Assembly: GCA_963701015.1 (NCBI GenBank)
Contig: OY969556.1
Span: forward strand, 1,178,001-1,242,000
Source of the DNA: MFD09286-c1 sp963701015
Lineage (GTDB): Bacteria > Bacteroidota > Bacteroidia > Bacteroidales > DTGW01
Length of the DNA stretch: 64,000 nucleotides
Direction: 5' to 3'
The notes beneath the pieces were generated by a model, which was given only the letters and a program-made list of their open reading frames with translations, was not told the origin of the DNA and ran no database searches. The position numbers were made by a program, and so were the translations under genes. Below are positions 15,927 through 23,901 of this stretch, in pieces; the stretch's first letter is position 1, and every line of letters begins with the position of its first letter.

Positions 15927-17072
15927 TTATTCTCCAGCTTTCATAATTGAAAAGAATTCGAACATATGACCTTTGGAACCGGTGGAATTTTCATTGGTTA
16001 TTTTAATATGAAGCGTATGTGGCCCATTGGGCAAATTTTCAGCAACCATGCACATTGATGTTCCTTTTCCCCAGGTCTCAGTCCAGTATGCATTCAACTT
16101 TTTTGCAGGCAAATTATCAACCCATACATCGGCAATTCCACGGATTGTATCTTTAAACTGTGAATAAGTAAGCCCGACCGATTGTCCATTGAAAGGAAAA
16201 ATAAATTCAGCACATGGATTTGATGATGTCCATGAATTGCCTTCAAATGTCCAATCAGTTTTTGATACCGAAGGAATATTTGCACCAGTATATGTGCTTG
16301 TTTTGGTATATAAATCGGTCACCAGTGGGTTTGGTAATTTGCTATCAATTTTTGACAATTTATTTTCAGCCGGAAGGTTGACCAATATTGAATTAAGTTT
16401 ATTGGTAATCAGGCTGGTAATGTATTTCATACCAATATCATTAGGATGGACTCCATCTTTATATATATCATGTAGTTTTAGTCCATCTTTGGCAACAAGC
16501 GCATCTATCGAATCAACTTCACTAACAACAGGCAAATGATAATAGTTGGCAATTTCTTTATGATAAACCTGTTCATTTTTACCATCTTCCATTTTAAGCA
16601 TCAACATTAATATTGCAGAATGTGCAGAATCCTGCAATATTTGGCGAACGATTCCTTCCATCATTTCTTTTGCATAAGTTGAATCACGACCGGCGTCATT
16701 CACTGCAAATTCAACAACTACAAAATCAGGATTATATTTCAGCAAATCGTTTTGAACCCGGAAAGTTCCAATATCAGTTCCTGTTCCGCCAAAACCGGCA
16801 TTTACAAGTTTAAATTTTGCTTTTGGGAATTTAATTTTCCACCAATCAGTTACTAAATTAGCCCATCGTTTATCAGGTGTTGAAGCCCAGGTACCAGCTG
16901 TGATAGATCCACCAAAAACTCCAATGGTAATGTCGCCTCCCATTCGGGCTTTTTCCATTACTTTGTAAATGCGGGTTGTATCGAATGGAATATTCTGTGA
17001 TTCTATATAAGTTGAAAATGATAGAGTTATAATAAATATAATGAAATATAGTTTAATTCGTTTTGTTCCCAT
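15927..17072 (-). CDS. Secreted SGNH/GDSL hydrolase
   Basis: 381 aa from the ATG complementary to 17070-17072; the frame is open to 17117, but the later start gives a clean signal peptide (KLYFIIFIITLSF). The esterase blocks are all present: block I GVFGGSITAG with the nucleophile serine, block II NAGFGGTGTDIG, block III VVVEFAVNDAG and block V DGVHPNDIG with the catalytic D and H. Residues about 245-381 form a second beta-rich domain (WTFEGNSW, IRGIADVWVDNLPAKKLN, GPHTLHIKI) like a carbohydrate-binding module. It probably removes ester groups from polysaccharides. It stands alone on the minus strand with gaps of about 150-200 bp on both sides. Confidence 0.88.
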   Translation of the reverse strand: MGTKRIKLYFIIFIITLSFSTYIESQNIPFDTTRIYKVMEKARMGGDITIGVFGGSITAGTWASTPDKRWANLVTDWWKIKFPKAKFKLVNAGFGGTGTDIGTFRVQNDLLKYNPDFVVVEFAVNDAGRDSTYAKEMMEGIVRQILQDSAHSAILMLMLKMEDGKNEQVYHKEIANYYHLPVVSEVDSIDALVAKDGLKLHDIYKDGVHPNDIGMKYITSLITNKLNSILVNLPAENKLSKIDSKLPNPLVTDLYTKTSTYTGANIPSVSKTDWTFEGNSWTSSNPCAEFIFPFNGQSVGLTYSQFKDTIRGIADVWVDNLPAKKLNAYWTETWGKGTSMCMVAENLPNGPHTLHIKITNENSTGSKGHMFEFFSIMKAGE

Positions 17073-17219
17073 TGTATAGTTTATTTGATTTTTAATATCA
17101 CAAAAGTACAATTTCAATTAAATTTATAAATAAAATAATGAAAATTCCTATAAATAATTTTTTGCTTAAATTTTACTTTATTTTCAATGTTCTTCAATTA
17201 TATATTTGTAATTATTTCA

Positions 17220-18626
17220 CTATTGAAATTCCGATTTAAAGAATCGTTCCAACTGAATTGGACTCAAATTCTTTGCAACAATTTTTTTATCTGAATCTAA
17301 AACATAAATTTTTGGTGTAACATCAACTTTATATAATTTAGCAAAATTGCTTTTAAGCATAGGATCATAAACATTTAACCAATCAAGTTTATTTGCAACC
17401 AGGTAGTTTTTCCATATTGTTTTATCGGAATGAACATATACAGCCAAAAATTTTATGCCATCGCTTTTGAAATTATTGTATATTTTATAATATTCCGGAA
17501 TTTCAGCAGTACACATATTGCAATCGGGTGACCAAAATAATATTACCAAATATTTTGCTTTTATATTATATATTGAATAATGAATTTCATCAATGGTTTG
17601 CAAATCAAGGTTAGCTGCTTTTTCGCCAACCATAGTGGGTATTATAGCATCAACTTTCTGTTGTAATAATTTTAAATATTTCGAATCGGCCCATGGGGCA
17701 TTGTTATTTAAATAATAGTTTTCAGCAATATATACGAAAACCATTTCCTGGCTTGCATCTTTTGGGTTTCTGTAATTGTAGTTTAAAAAATTTAATATAA
17801 ACCTGTAAGTCTCTTCATTAATTTTAGCCGCTTGTAAAATTGTTTTAGCTGCATCACATAAACTATCAGGATTTTGTGTTATAAATACATTAAAATAATA
17901 TTCGAGCTTTTCGTATATTAACCTTGTTCGTAAAAGCCTTGTATCATTAAAAGCAACATTATCGAAATAATGAGATTTTATATAATAGTAACGCTTCGAA
18001 AAAATATCTTTTTGTGGAGGTTGATTTTTAGTAAATTTAGGTTCCTTATATTCTGGTTCTTCCTGCATTTTTAAATAAGCAGCTAAAAAACTATGTGGTT
18101 TTTCTTTATATATATTTTTTGAAAAATCAGCTATTTTTTCATTCAATAGATGAGCATTGGTTATAACAGTGTTAATTTCTTTTATTTTTGTTGAATCCGT
18201 TTGTTTTCTGTTCATTCGGATTTCTGTTTGAAGTTTTTCATATTCAACAGCCATTCTTTGATATTTCATAAACAAATCTGATTCATCAGATCCTTCAATG
18301 ATAAGCTTTCCAAAAATATCTGAACTATCAGTACTAATAGAAATAAATTGCTGGTCACTTATAAGCAATTCAAAATATTTTTGGTTTGGGAAAATAATCG
18401 TATAAATGCCTGTATTTAAGCGATTTTTTGATGAATATATACCATGCCCGGCAGTATCTAACCTAATGGTATCTAATACTATTTGCTTTTTCCCATATTC
18501 TTCGGCAAAAAGAATATTTTTATTTTCAAAACCTTTAAAGCTTAAATCAATTTGACTAATAATTGAATAAGATTTTAAACTTATAAAAAATATACAAAGA
18601 GTAAATAAATATTTAATTTTGTTCAT
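17220..18626 (-). CDS. Exported TlpA-like thioredoxin-fold protein
   Basis: 468 aa. Residues 1-21 are a signal peptide. Residues about 25-120 resemble the DUF4369 domain found before bacteroidotal thioredoxins (IYTIIFPNQKYFELLISDQQ), and a long helical middle part (about 120-330) resembles DUF5106. The C-terminal domain (about 335-468) is a TlpA/ResA fold with the active-site motif C-N-M-C in ILFWSPDCNMCTAEIPEY. It should act on disulfides in the periplasm. The start lies 9 bp from the stop of the upstream glycosyltransferase, so the two may be co-transcribed. Confidence 0.88.
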   Translation of the reverse strand: MNKIKYLFTLCIFFISLKSYSIISQIDLSFKGFENKNILFAEEYGKKQIVLDTIRLDTAGHGIYSSKNRLNTGIYTIIFPNQKYFELLISDQQFISISTDSSDIFGKLIIEGSDESDLFMKYQRMAVEYEKLQTEIRMNRKQTDSTKIKEINTVITNAHLLNEKIADFSKNIYKEKPHSFLAAYLKMQEEPEYKEPKFTKNQPPQKDIFSKRYYYIKSHYFDNVAFNDTRLLRTRLIYEKLEYYFNVFITQNPDSLCDAAKTILQAAKINEETYRFILNFLNYNYRNPKDASQEMVFVYIAENYYLNNNAPWADSKYLKLLQQKVDAIIPTMVGEKAANLDLQTIDEIHYSIYNIKAKYLVILFWSPDCNMCTAEIPEYYKIYNNFKSDGIKFLAVYVHSDKTIWKNYLVANKLDWLNVYDPMLKSNFAKLYKVDVTPKIYVLDSDKKIVAKNLSPIQLERFFKSEFQ

Positions 18627-18635
18627 ATAATAGAA

Positions 18636-19538
18636 TTATTTATTTTGTTTTAAACAACACATATAACCAATTTTATATATATCAAATACCAACATTTTTG
18701 GATGGTTTCCTGTAAGTTGCCATATTAAAACAGGTTTAAATAGTTTAAAAACGAAAGCAACGAATTGTTTGTTCAATTTACCCAATTTTAAATAATATTT
18801 TAAAAGCTTAAAACTTTTAATAAATTCAATATCGTTTTTCCGGGAACTATATAAACTCAATAAGTTAGCTATACCTTCCTCAGTTTTAGTAATAAACCTT
18901 TTATTATTCTCTAAATTTGAATGTATAACTGCATTGTCAATATGTATAATTGGAACATTCATTTGTTTAAGTATTAACCCAAATAAAGTATCTTCGTGTC
19001 CATAACCCGTTAAATTTTCGTCAAACTGTATATTTTTAAAAACGGACTTAGGTATTAAAAAATTTTTGGCAATAAAACTTTTATATGGATATAATTGTCG
19101 AATTGCTGAAGGATAAGATTCTCTTATTTTGCTGTATTTCCATCGGAGTATATATTCTTTGTCTACTGGTTTTTCACAACTTTTTATTCCACCAATAATA
19201 ACTTTTTCATCAGTAATAATTTTCAAGTAATTCTCAACAAATAGGTCATTAACTATTTTTATATTGGCATCTAAAAATAATAAAAAATTGTATGTAGATT
19301 TTTCGGCCAAAAGATTACGTATTTTCGAACGGCCAATGTTTTCAAGTAATCTAATATATTTTACATGACTAAGTTTCTCAATTTTCTCATTTTCAAGATG
19401 ATAATTCATTTCTGAAGCATCATCAATAACTAAAATCTCAATTGTCTTGCCTGATTTTTCGGCCTGCAAGTCAAGTATTTTAACCAATTCAACAACTGAA
19501 TAATTATAAACCGGGATACATATTGATAACATCTGCAA
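18636..19538 (-). CDS. Family 2 glycosyltransferase
   Basis: 300 aa, GT-A fold. The nucleotide-sugar pocket is marked by LSICIPVYNYS, EILVIDDASE, NIGRSKIRNLLAE and the DXD-like LLFLDANIKI. The C-terminal half (NLTGYGHEDTLFGLILKQM) carries the GHED motif of the chondroitin-synthase/galactosyl group of GT2. It is cytoplasmic and transfers a sugar to an unknown acceptor. A second ATG two codons in (MLSICIPVYN) may be the true start. No other surface-glycan gene is near. Confidence 0.88.
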   Translation of the reverse strand: MQMLSICIPVYNYSVVELVKILDLQAEKSGKTIEILVIDDASEMNYHLENEKIEKLSHVKYIRLLENIGRSKIRNLLAEKSTYNFLLFLDANIKIVNDLFVENYLKIITDEKVIIGGIKSCEKPVDKEYILRWKYSKIRESYPSAIRQLYPYKSFIAKNFLIPKSVFKNIQFDENLTGYGHEDTLFGLILKQMNVPIIHIDNAVIHSNLENNKRFITKTEEGIANLLSLYSSRKNDIEFIKSFKLLKYYLKLGKLNKQFVAFVFKLFKPVLIWQLTGNHPKMLVFDIYKIGYMCCLKQNK

Positions 19539-19765
19539 TTATTTTTCTATTAGTCAAAAGCATAGCGTATTTTGAATTTTTAATATTCTGAAACGCTGAA
19601 CCTTCAAGGCTTATATAAAACTTAAAATTGTTCAAAAATAAATTTTTAACACGCAGATAATCAGTTAAATAAAACTCATATTTTATACAACTATTTTCGC
19701 GTTTATACGTTTATATAATTAAATAAGCTTTTTCATTAGTTTGGTTTTGGGGTTAATAATTGGTT

Positions 19766-19810
19766 AAGTTTCAAGCGCTGCTTTTATTAATAAAGTAGCG
19801 CTTGAAACTT
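19766..19810. terminator. Long hairpin beyond the response regulator gene
   Basis: A perfect 14-bp stem (AAGTTTCAAGCGCT at 19766-19779 with AGCGCTTGAAACTT at 19797-19810), extendable through a wobble, ends 12 bp from the stop of the minus-strand response regulator. A T run follows on the plus-strand side only. It is probably the end of the regulator transcript, but the T run faces the other way. The rest of 19539-19822 shows nothing else. Confidence 0.6.
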
Positions 19811-19822
19811 TTTAATAAGTAC

Positions 19823-20527
19823 TCAATTCATCGAAATTAATTTGTAGCCGGTGCCGTGAACGGTAAGAATAATTCTTGGGTTATTCGGATCGGCTTCAAT
19901 TTTATGCCTGAGTTTAACTATAAAGTTGTCGATAGTACGCGTAGTCATATCAAAACTATAATTCCATACATTTCTAATTAATTCATCACGACTAATTACC
20001 TGGTTTGGATTTTTAATAAAATAGTGAAGCAACTCAAATTCCTTATGCGATAGTTTTAATTCCTTTTCATTTTCGTCAAAAGCGGAATACGATTTAAAAT
20101 TCACAGTAATTTTACCAATCTCTATTGTTTCAGAATCTGCATTTTCTGAAGATTGACTGACATTTTCAGTCCTTCTTAAAATAGCCTTTATTCTCGCTAA
20201 TAATTCACGTAAACTGAATGGCTTGGTGATATAATCATCGGCGCCAAGTTCAAGTCCTAAAACTTTATCAATTTCTTCACCTTTTGCAGTTAAAAGAATG
20301 ATTGGTGTTTTATTGCCATTTTTTCGCACATTTTTGCAAACATCAAATCCTGAAATATTTGGTAACATAACATCAAGTAATACCAAATCGAATTGATCTG
20401 AAAGAATTTTTTCCAATCCGTCTTTTCCATTATCACTTGTATCAACAGTATAACCTTCAATTTCGAGATTATCCTGAAGTCCCCGAAGCATAGCAACTTC
20501 ATCTTCAACAACTAAAATTTTGGCCAT
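19823..20527 (-). CDS. OmpR/PhoB-family response regulator
   Basis: 234 aa. The receiver domain (1-118) has the acidic pair in VVEDE, phosphoacceptor D52 in LLDVMLP, T in LLTAKGE and K in DDYITKPF. The winged-helix output domain (about 140-234) ends with RTIDNFIVKLRHKIE and ILTVHGTGYKL. It is encoded just after its kinase (11 bp). Direct repeats of TTACA with 10-11 bp spacing lie upstream of the two plus-strand units next to this operon, which fits tandem binding by a regulator of this class (inference). Confidence 0.95.
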   Translation of the reverse strand: MAKILVVEDEVAMLRGLQDNLEIEGYTVDTSDNGKDGLEKILSDQFDLVLLDVMLPNISGFDVCKNVRKNGNKTPIILLTAKGEEIDKVLGLELGADDYITKPFSLRELLARIKAILRRTENVSQSSENADSETIEIGKITVNFKSYSAFDENEKELKLSHKEFELLHYFIKNPNQVISRDELIRNVWNYSFDMTTRTIDNFIVKLRHKIEADPNNPRIILTVHGTGYKLISMN

Positions 20528-20538
20528 AATTTTTATAT

Positions 20539-22074
20539 TTATGTCGATTGTATAGGCAATTTAATTCTAAAAGTGCTTCCCTTACCCAATGAGCTCTCAA
20601 CTTCAATTATTCCTTTATGTGCATCAATTATATATTTTACAATAGATAATCCCAAACCTGTACCTTTTGCGTGATGAGCCAAATTTCCTTTTGTTACCCG
20701 GTAAAACTGGCTGAATATCAGTTTTTGCTCATCCTTTGCAATTCCAATCCCTTTATCACTAATTTCTGCAAACACAAATTTATCATCAAATCCGGTTTTA
20801 ACTCTAATTTCTTTTACTGAATTGCTATATTTCATAGCATTATCAATTAAATTAACAAGCACATCGGACATTGAACTTTTATCAATTAAACTTTCAGGCA
20901 AATTTGCAGAGTTATCGAGAATTAAATCAAAACCTTTATTTTTTAAATGAAAATTATATGTATTTAAAACTTCATCAATAATATATTTAAATGATATTTT
21001 TTCGAAGTTATATGATTTTTTACCGCTTTCGAGTTTCGAAAAATTTAGAATGTTATTTACAATTGAATTTAAGCGCTGTACTTCGAGTAATATAACATTG
21101 TAATATTCTTTTATTTTTGAACGTTCCGTTATTCTTTCCATGTCAAGCGTTTCAACATACATGCTTATGAGCGCTAATGGTGTTCTGATTTCATGCGAAA
21201 CATTGGATATAAATTCCGATTTTAATCGGGCAAATCTAACTTCCTTTCTGCTATAATTATAAATCAGGATTGTTCCTAATATAAAAAGAGCTTCAACAAT
21301 GGCAAGTAATATAATATTATTTCTGGCCCTGTTTTTCACTAATTCTTCAATTGCAACATCCTTTATTTCAACAGCCAATTGATATTGGGGAAATAGCCAA
21401 AAATCTTTTCGGAAATTAAATGGAGGCATTTTAGCTTTTGAACCTGAATAAAACACAATACTATCATTCGATTTATCAAAAATTGCGACTAAAAATTTGT
21501 TTTCCAGGCTTCCCTGAACTTTTGGAGCAATAATTTCCTTTATGAATCTTTGAGTATTTAATTCTATAACGCACAATTTTGCTGTATTTATATCATTACC
21601 TGTCCAAAATGCTATAAATATATCGTTATCAGAATTTGTATTTCCAATCTGTTCGTTTTTTCTGTAATTAGCATTCAAGTAACTCCTGTTTTTATTAAGT
21701 TTAACTTGATTATTTTTCAAAAATCCTTCCAACAACTTTATTTTAATAGTTGAAGTTTTTATAAGTGGATATATGGAATTGGAAGATATATAATATATAT
21801 TTATTATCTGCCTTTTGCTTTCAAGATATTGTTTTAATGTATCATCAGGATATTTAAAATTTTCATAAAACCAGTTAATTTTTTCGGCCCACGAACTAAT
21901 TATATCATTCGAATATTGATTGACTGAATATTCAATTGTGGATAATTGACTTCGATATATTTCATTTATCATCATTTTACTTTCATTCAACCTTGATATT
22001 TCAAACGAAGTAAAAATCAACGATGGCAGAATTATAACAATTACCAATAATATAAATAATTTATTCCTGGTCAT
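20539..22074 (-). CDS. Membrane sensor histidine kinase
   Basis: 511 aa. The first membrane helix is at about 5-23, a periplasmic sensor region at about 28-250 (no known fold recognised), the second helix at 253-273. The HisKA box FISNVSHEIRTPLALI carries H294. The ATPase shows NLIDNAMKYS (N box), ISDKGIGIAKDEQ (G1), QFYRV and KGTGLGLSIVKYI (G2). It transfers phosphate to the response regulator encoded 11 bp downstream. The gene starts about 215 bp from the divergent small gene at 22289, and the space between holds the phased TTACA repeats. Confidence 0.95.
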   Translation of the reverse strand: MTRNKLFILLVIVIILPSLIFTSFEISRLNESKMMINEIYRSQLSTIEYSVNQYSNDIISSWAEKINWFYENFKYPDDTLKQYLESKRQIINIYYISSNSIYPLIKTSTIKIKLLEGFLKNNQVKLNKNRSYLNANYRKNEQIGNTNSDNDIFIAFWTGNDINTAKLCVIELNTQRFIKEIIAPKVQGSLENKFLVAIFDKSNDSIVFYSGSKAKMPPFNFRKDFWLFPQYQLAVEIKDVAIEELVKNRARNNIILLAIVEALFILGTILIYNYSRKEVRFARLKSEFISNVSHEIRTPLALISMYVETLDMERITERSKIKEYYNVILLEVQRLNSIVNNILNFSKLESGKKSYNFEKISFKYIIDEVLNTYNFHLKNKGFDLILDNSANLPESLIDKSSMSDVLVNLIDNAMKYSNSVKEIRVKTGFDDKFVFAEISDKGIGIAKDEQKLIFSQFYRVTKGNLAHHAKGTGLGLSIVKYIIDAHKGIIEVESSLGKGSTFRIKLPIQST

Positions 22075-22124
22075 CTTTTCAAAAATATTATTATACGAAT
22101 ATATTCACTTTTTGCGATAAATAA

Positions 22125-22137
22125 TCATTTGAAATGA
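22125..22137. promoter_or_regulatory. Palindrome TCATTTGAAATGA
   Basis: A 13-bp palindrome just left of the first TTACA array. A version differing only at the centre base, TCATTTCAAATGA, is at 22746-22758 beside the second array. Confidence 0.45.
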
Positions 22138-22148
22138 TGAATGACAAA

Positions 22149-22197
22149 TTTTTACAATTGGATACATCGCTTTACCTTGAATTACAGGGTACTTACA
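22149..22197 (+). promoter_or_regulatory. Phased TTACA repeats, array 1
   Basis: TTACA-like pentamers begin at 22152, 22162 (ATACA), 22172 (TTACC), 22182 and 22193, that is at steps of 10, 10, 10 and 11 bp. Bases 22149-22175 match 22709-22735 at 23 of 27 positions. The array lies between the histidine kinase gene and the divergent gene at 22289. Repeats on one helix face are typical of OmpR/PhoB-class binding, and TTACA-like repeats resemble the PhoP boxes of Bacillus. Confidence 0.6.
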
Positions 22198-22288
22198 ATT
22201 ACGGATGTAATATTGCATTGAAATTAATTCACAAAAATGAATTAGAGATTTAAGGTTATATAATTAAAACAATTTAAAATTTAATGTC

Positions 22289-22627
22289 ATGAAAACAAAA
22301 ATTATTATTTTATCGGTTCTGATTGCAGCTCTTACATTTATTTCTGTATTTGCCGGCAACAAAAATTTAAACAATGTTAATGATTACAAAATTCAAGTTA
22401 CAAACTTGCTTCAAAAAAATCTCCTTTTAACAAAGGAAATGGATCAAACTACCGCCAATATTTTCATTAAATTCGATGAAAATGGAACTGTTAGTGATAT
22501 TCGGGTTAATTATCCTGATGAAGCAATTGCAAATGAAATTAAGCGAACAATTGTAAAAGAAAAATTTAATATAACCCAGGATGAAGCTGGAATATATAAA
22601 TTAAAAGTAACATTTAATGTTCGATAA
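22289..22627 (+). CDS. Small exported protein with TonB-C-like fold (function unknown)
   Basis: 112 aa. Residues 1-22 are a signal peptide ending at SVFAG. The remaining 90 residues hold ANIFIKFDENGTVSDIRV, then a helix (DEAIANEIKRTIVKE) and a final strand IYKLKVTFNV. That strand-helix-strand order is like the C-terminal domain of TonB proteins, but the match is loose and there is no membrane anchor or proline spacer. It is divergent from the two-component operon with phased TTACA repeats upstream, and has its own terminator. I infer it belongs to that regulon; its role is unknown. Confidence 0.7.
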   Translation: MKTKIIILSVLIAALTFISVFAGNKNLNNVNDYKIQVTNLLQKNLLLTKEMDQTTANIFIKFDENGTVSDIRVNYPDEAIANEIKRTIVKEKFNITQDEAGIYKLKVTFNVR

Positions 22628-22642
22628 TAAGCGTTGTTTGTG

Positions 22643-22703
22643 AAGATGGGCATTGTAGCAGTTGGTTTTGTGAAGTTGATTATGATAAAATGCCCATCTT
22701 TTT
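22643..22703 (+). terminator. Terminator after the small exported protein gene
   Basis: A perfect 12-bp stem (AAGATGGGCATT at 22643-22654, AATGCCCATCTT at 22689-22700) with a 34-base loop and a T run. The second TTACA array begins in the T run. Confidence 0.75.
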
Positions 22704-22736
22704 ACAATTTTTTACAATTCATTACATTGCTTTACT
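22702..22736 (+). promoter_or_regulatory. Phased TTACA repeats, array 2
   Basis: TTACA begins at 22702, 22712 and 22722, and TTACT at 22732, exactly 10 bp apart each time. The array lies 74 bp before the ATG at 22810 and mirrors array 1. Confidence 0.6.
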
Positions 22737-22741
22737 TATTT

Positions 22742-22762
22742 AATTTCATTTCAAATGAAATT
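22742..22762. promoter_or_regulatory. 21-bp palindrome between array 2 and the jelly-roll gene
   Basis: Two 10-bp arms (AATTTCATTT and AAATGAAATT) around one base. Its core matches the palindrome at 22125-22137. Confidence 0.45.
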
Positions 22763-22809
22763 AAAGTTATAATTGTGTTTCAAAATAATTAATTATAAAA
22801 CATATAGAT

Positions 22810-23874
22810 ATGAAAAAGCCATTGAAATATATTTATTCTTCATTAATAATATTTTTATTCATACTCACCAGTTTGAATATTAATGCTGCTCATCTCCATA
22901 CTATACTTACATTATCGGGTCAGTGGAAATTTTCATTAGGTGATGACAAATCATGGTCAACTCCAAATTTTGACGATAATAAATGGGATGATATATTGGT
23001 TCCAACCGCATGGGAAAAACAAGGATATGTTGGCTATGACGGCTTTGCCTGGTACAGAAAACATTTTATTTTTCCTTCGGGTTCAAAAGAAGAAACGTAT
23101 TTTCTCCAGGTTTCAAACATTGATGATGTTGACGAAATTTATATAAATGGTCATTTTATTGGTCAAACAGGTAAATTTCCACCTGAATATAATACTGGTT
23201 ATAGCGTTGAAAGAAAATATGTTATTCCACCGTCCTATTTAAATGTTGGAAAAGACAATTGTATTTCCGTTCGCGTATATGATGATGGTGGCGAAGGTGG
23301 TATAGTTTCCAACCCTGTTCGGTTAGCTTATGATGACGATGAACAATATTTGCTCATTAATTTTAATGAAAACTGGAAATTTAAACTTCATGATAATTTA
23401 GAGTATAAAAATATTGATTATAATGATGATGACTGGAAGGATATTAAAGTACCCCAAATATGGGAATCGCAAGGTTATTGGAATTATGACGGTTTTGCCT
23501 GGTATAGAAATAATTTTGAAATTGAATCGGATTTTAATTTGAAAGATATTTATTTAGTATTGGGTAAAATTGACGATTATGATGAAGTCTATGTCAATGG
23601 TAAAAAAATTGGAGATCACTGGCCAATGACTTTTGGAAGGTATTTTTTCAGAGGCTCAACACCATATAATGAATTAAGAGGATATAAAATTCCCAACGGA
23701 TTACTCAAAAAAGGAAAAAATGTTATAGCCGTGCGGGTATTTGATAGCGGTGGATTAGGTGGAATATATGAAGGGCCGGTTGGTATAATGTCTGAAGATA
23801 GTTATGATGAATTGAGAGATAAATATAGCTTTGAAAAACATTTTAATTTCTTTGGTAATTTTGAAAATGATTAA
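22810..23874 (+). CDS. Secreted protein of two GH2-type sugar-binding jelly rolls (paralog 1)
   Basis: 354 aa. The signal peptide is residues 1-26. Two homologous domains follow at about 30-175 and 180-335. Each has the pattern of the N-terminal sugar-binding domain of family 2 glycosidases: WKF near the start, FDDNKWDDI, WEKQGYVGYDGFAWYRK, DDVDEIYINGHFIG, ISVRVYDDGGEGGI. There is no TIM barrel and no catalytic acid pair, so hydrolysis is not expected; binding of a glycan is the likely role (inference). No lipobox or T9SS tail is visible, so a periplasmic location is likely. A paralog follows in the same direction. Confidence 0.82.
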   Translation: MKKPLKYIYSSLIIFLFILTSLNINAAHLHTILTLSGQWKFSLGDDKSWSTPNFDDNKWDDILVPTAWEKQGYVGYDGFAWYRKHFIFPSGSKEETYFLQVSNIDDVDEIYINGHFIGQTGKFPPEYNTGYSVERKYVIPPSYLNVGKDNCISVRVYDDGGEGGIVSNPVRLAYDDDEQYLLINFNENWKFKLHDNLEYKNIDYNDDDWKDIKVPQIWESQGYWNYDGFAWYRNNFEIESDFNLKDIYLVLGKIDDYDEVYVNGKKIGDHWPMTFGRYFFRGSTPYNELRGYKIPNGLLKKGKNVIAVRVFDSGGLGGIYEGPVGIMSEDSYDELRDKYSFEKHFNFFGNFEND

Positions 23875-23901
23875 TTCAAATTGAATTTAAAAATATTTGA
23901 T

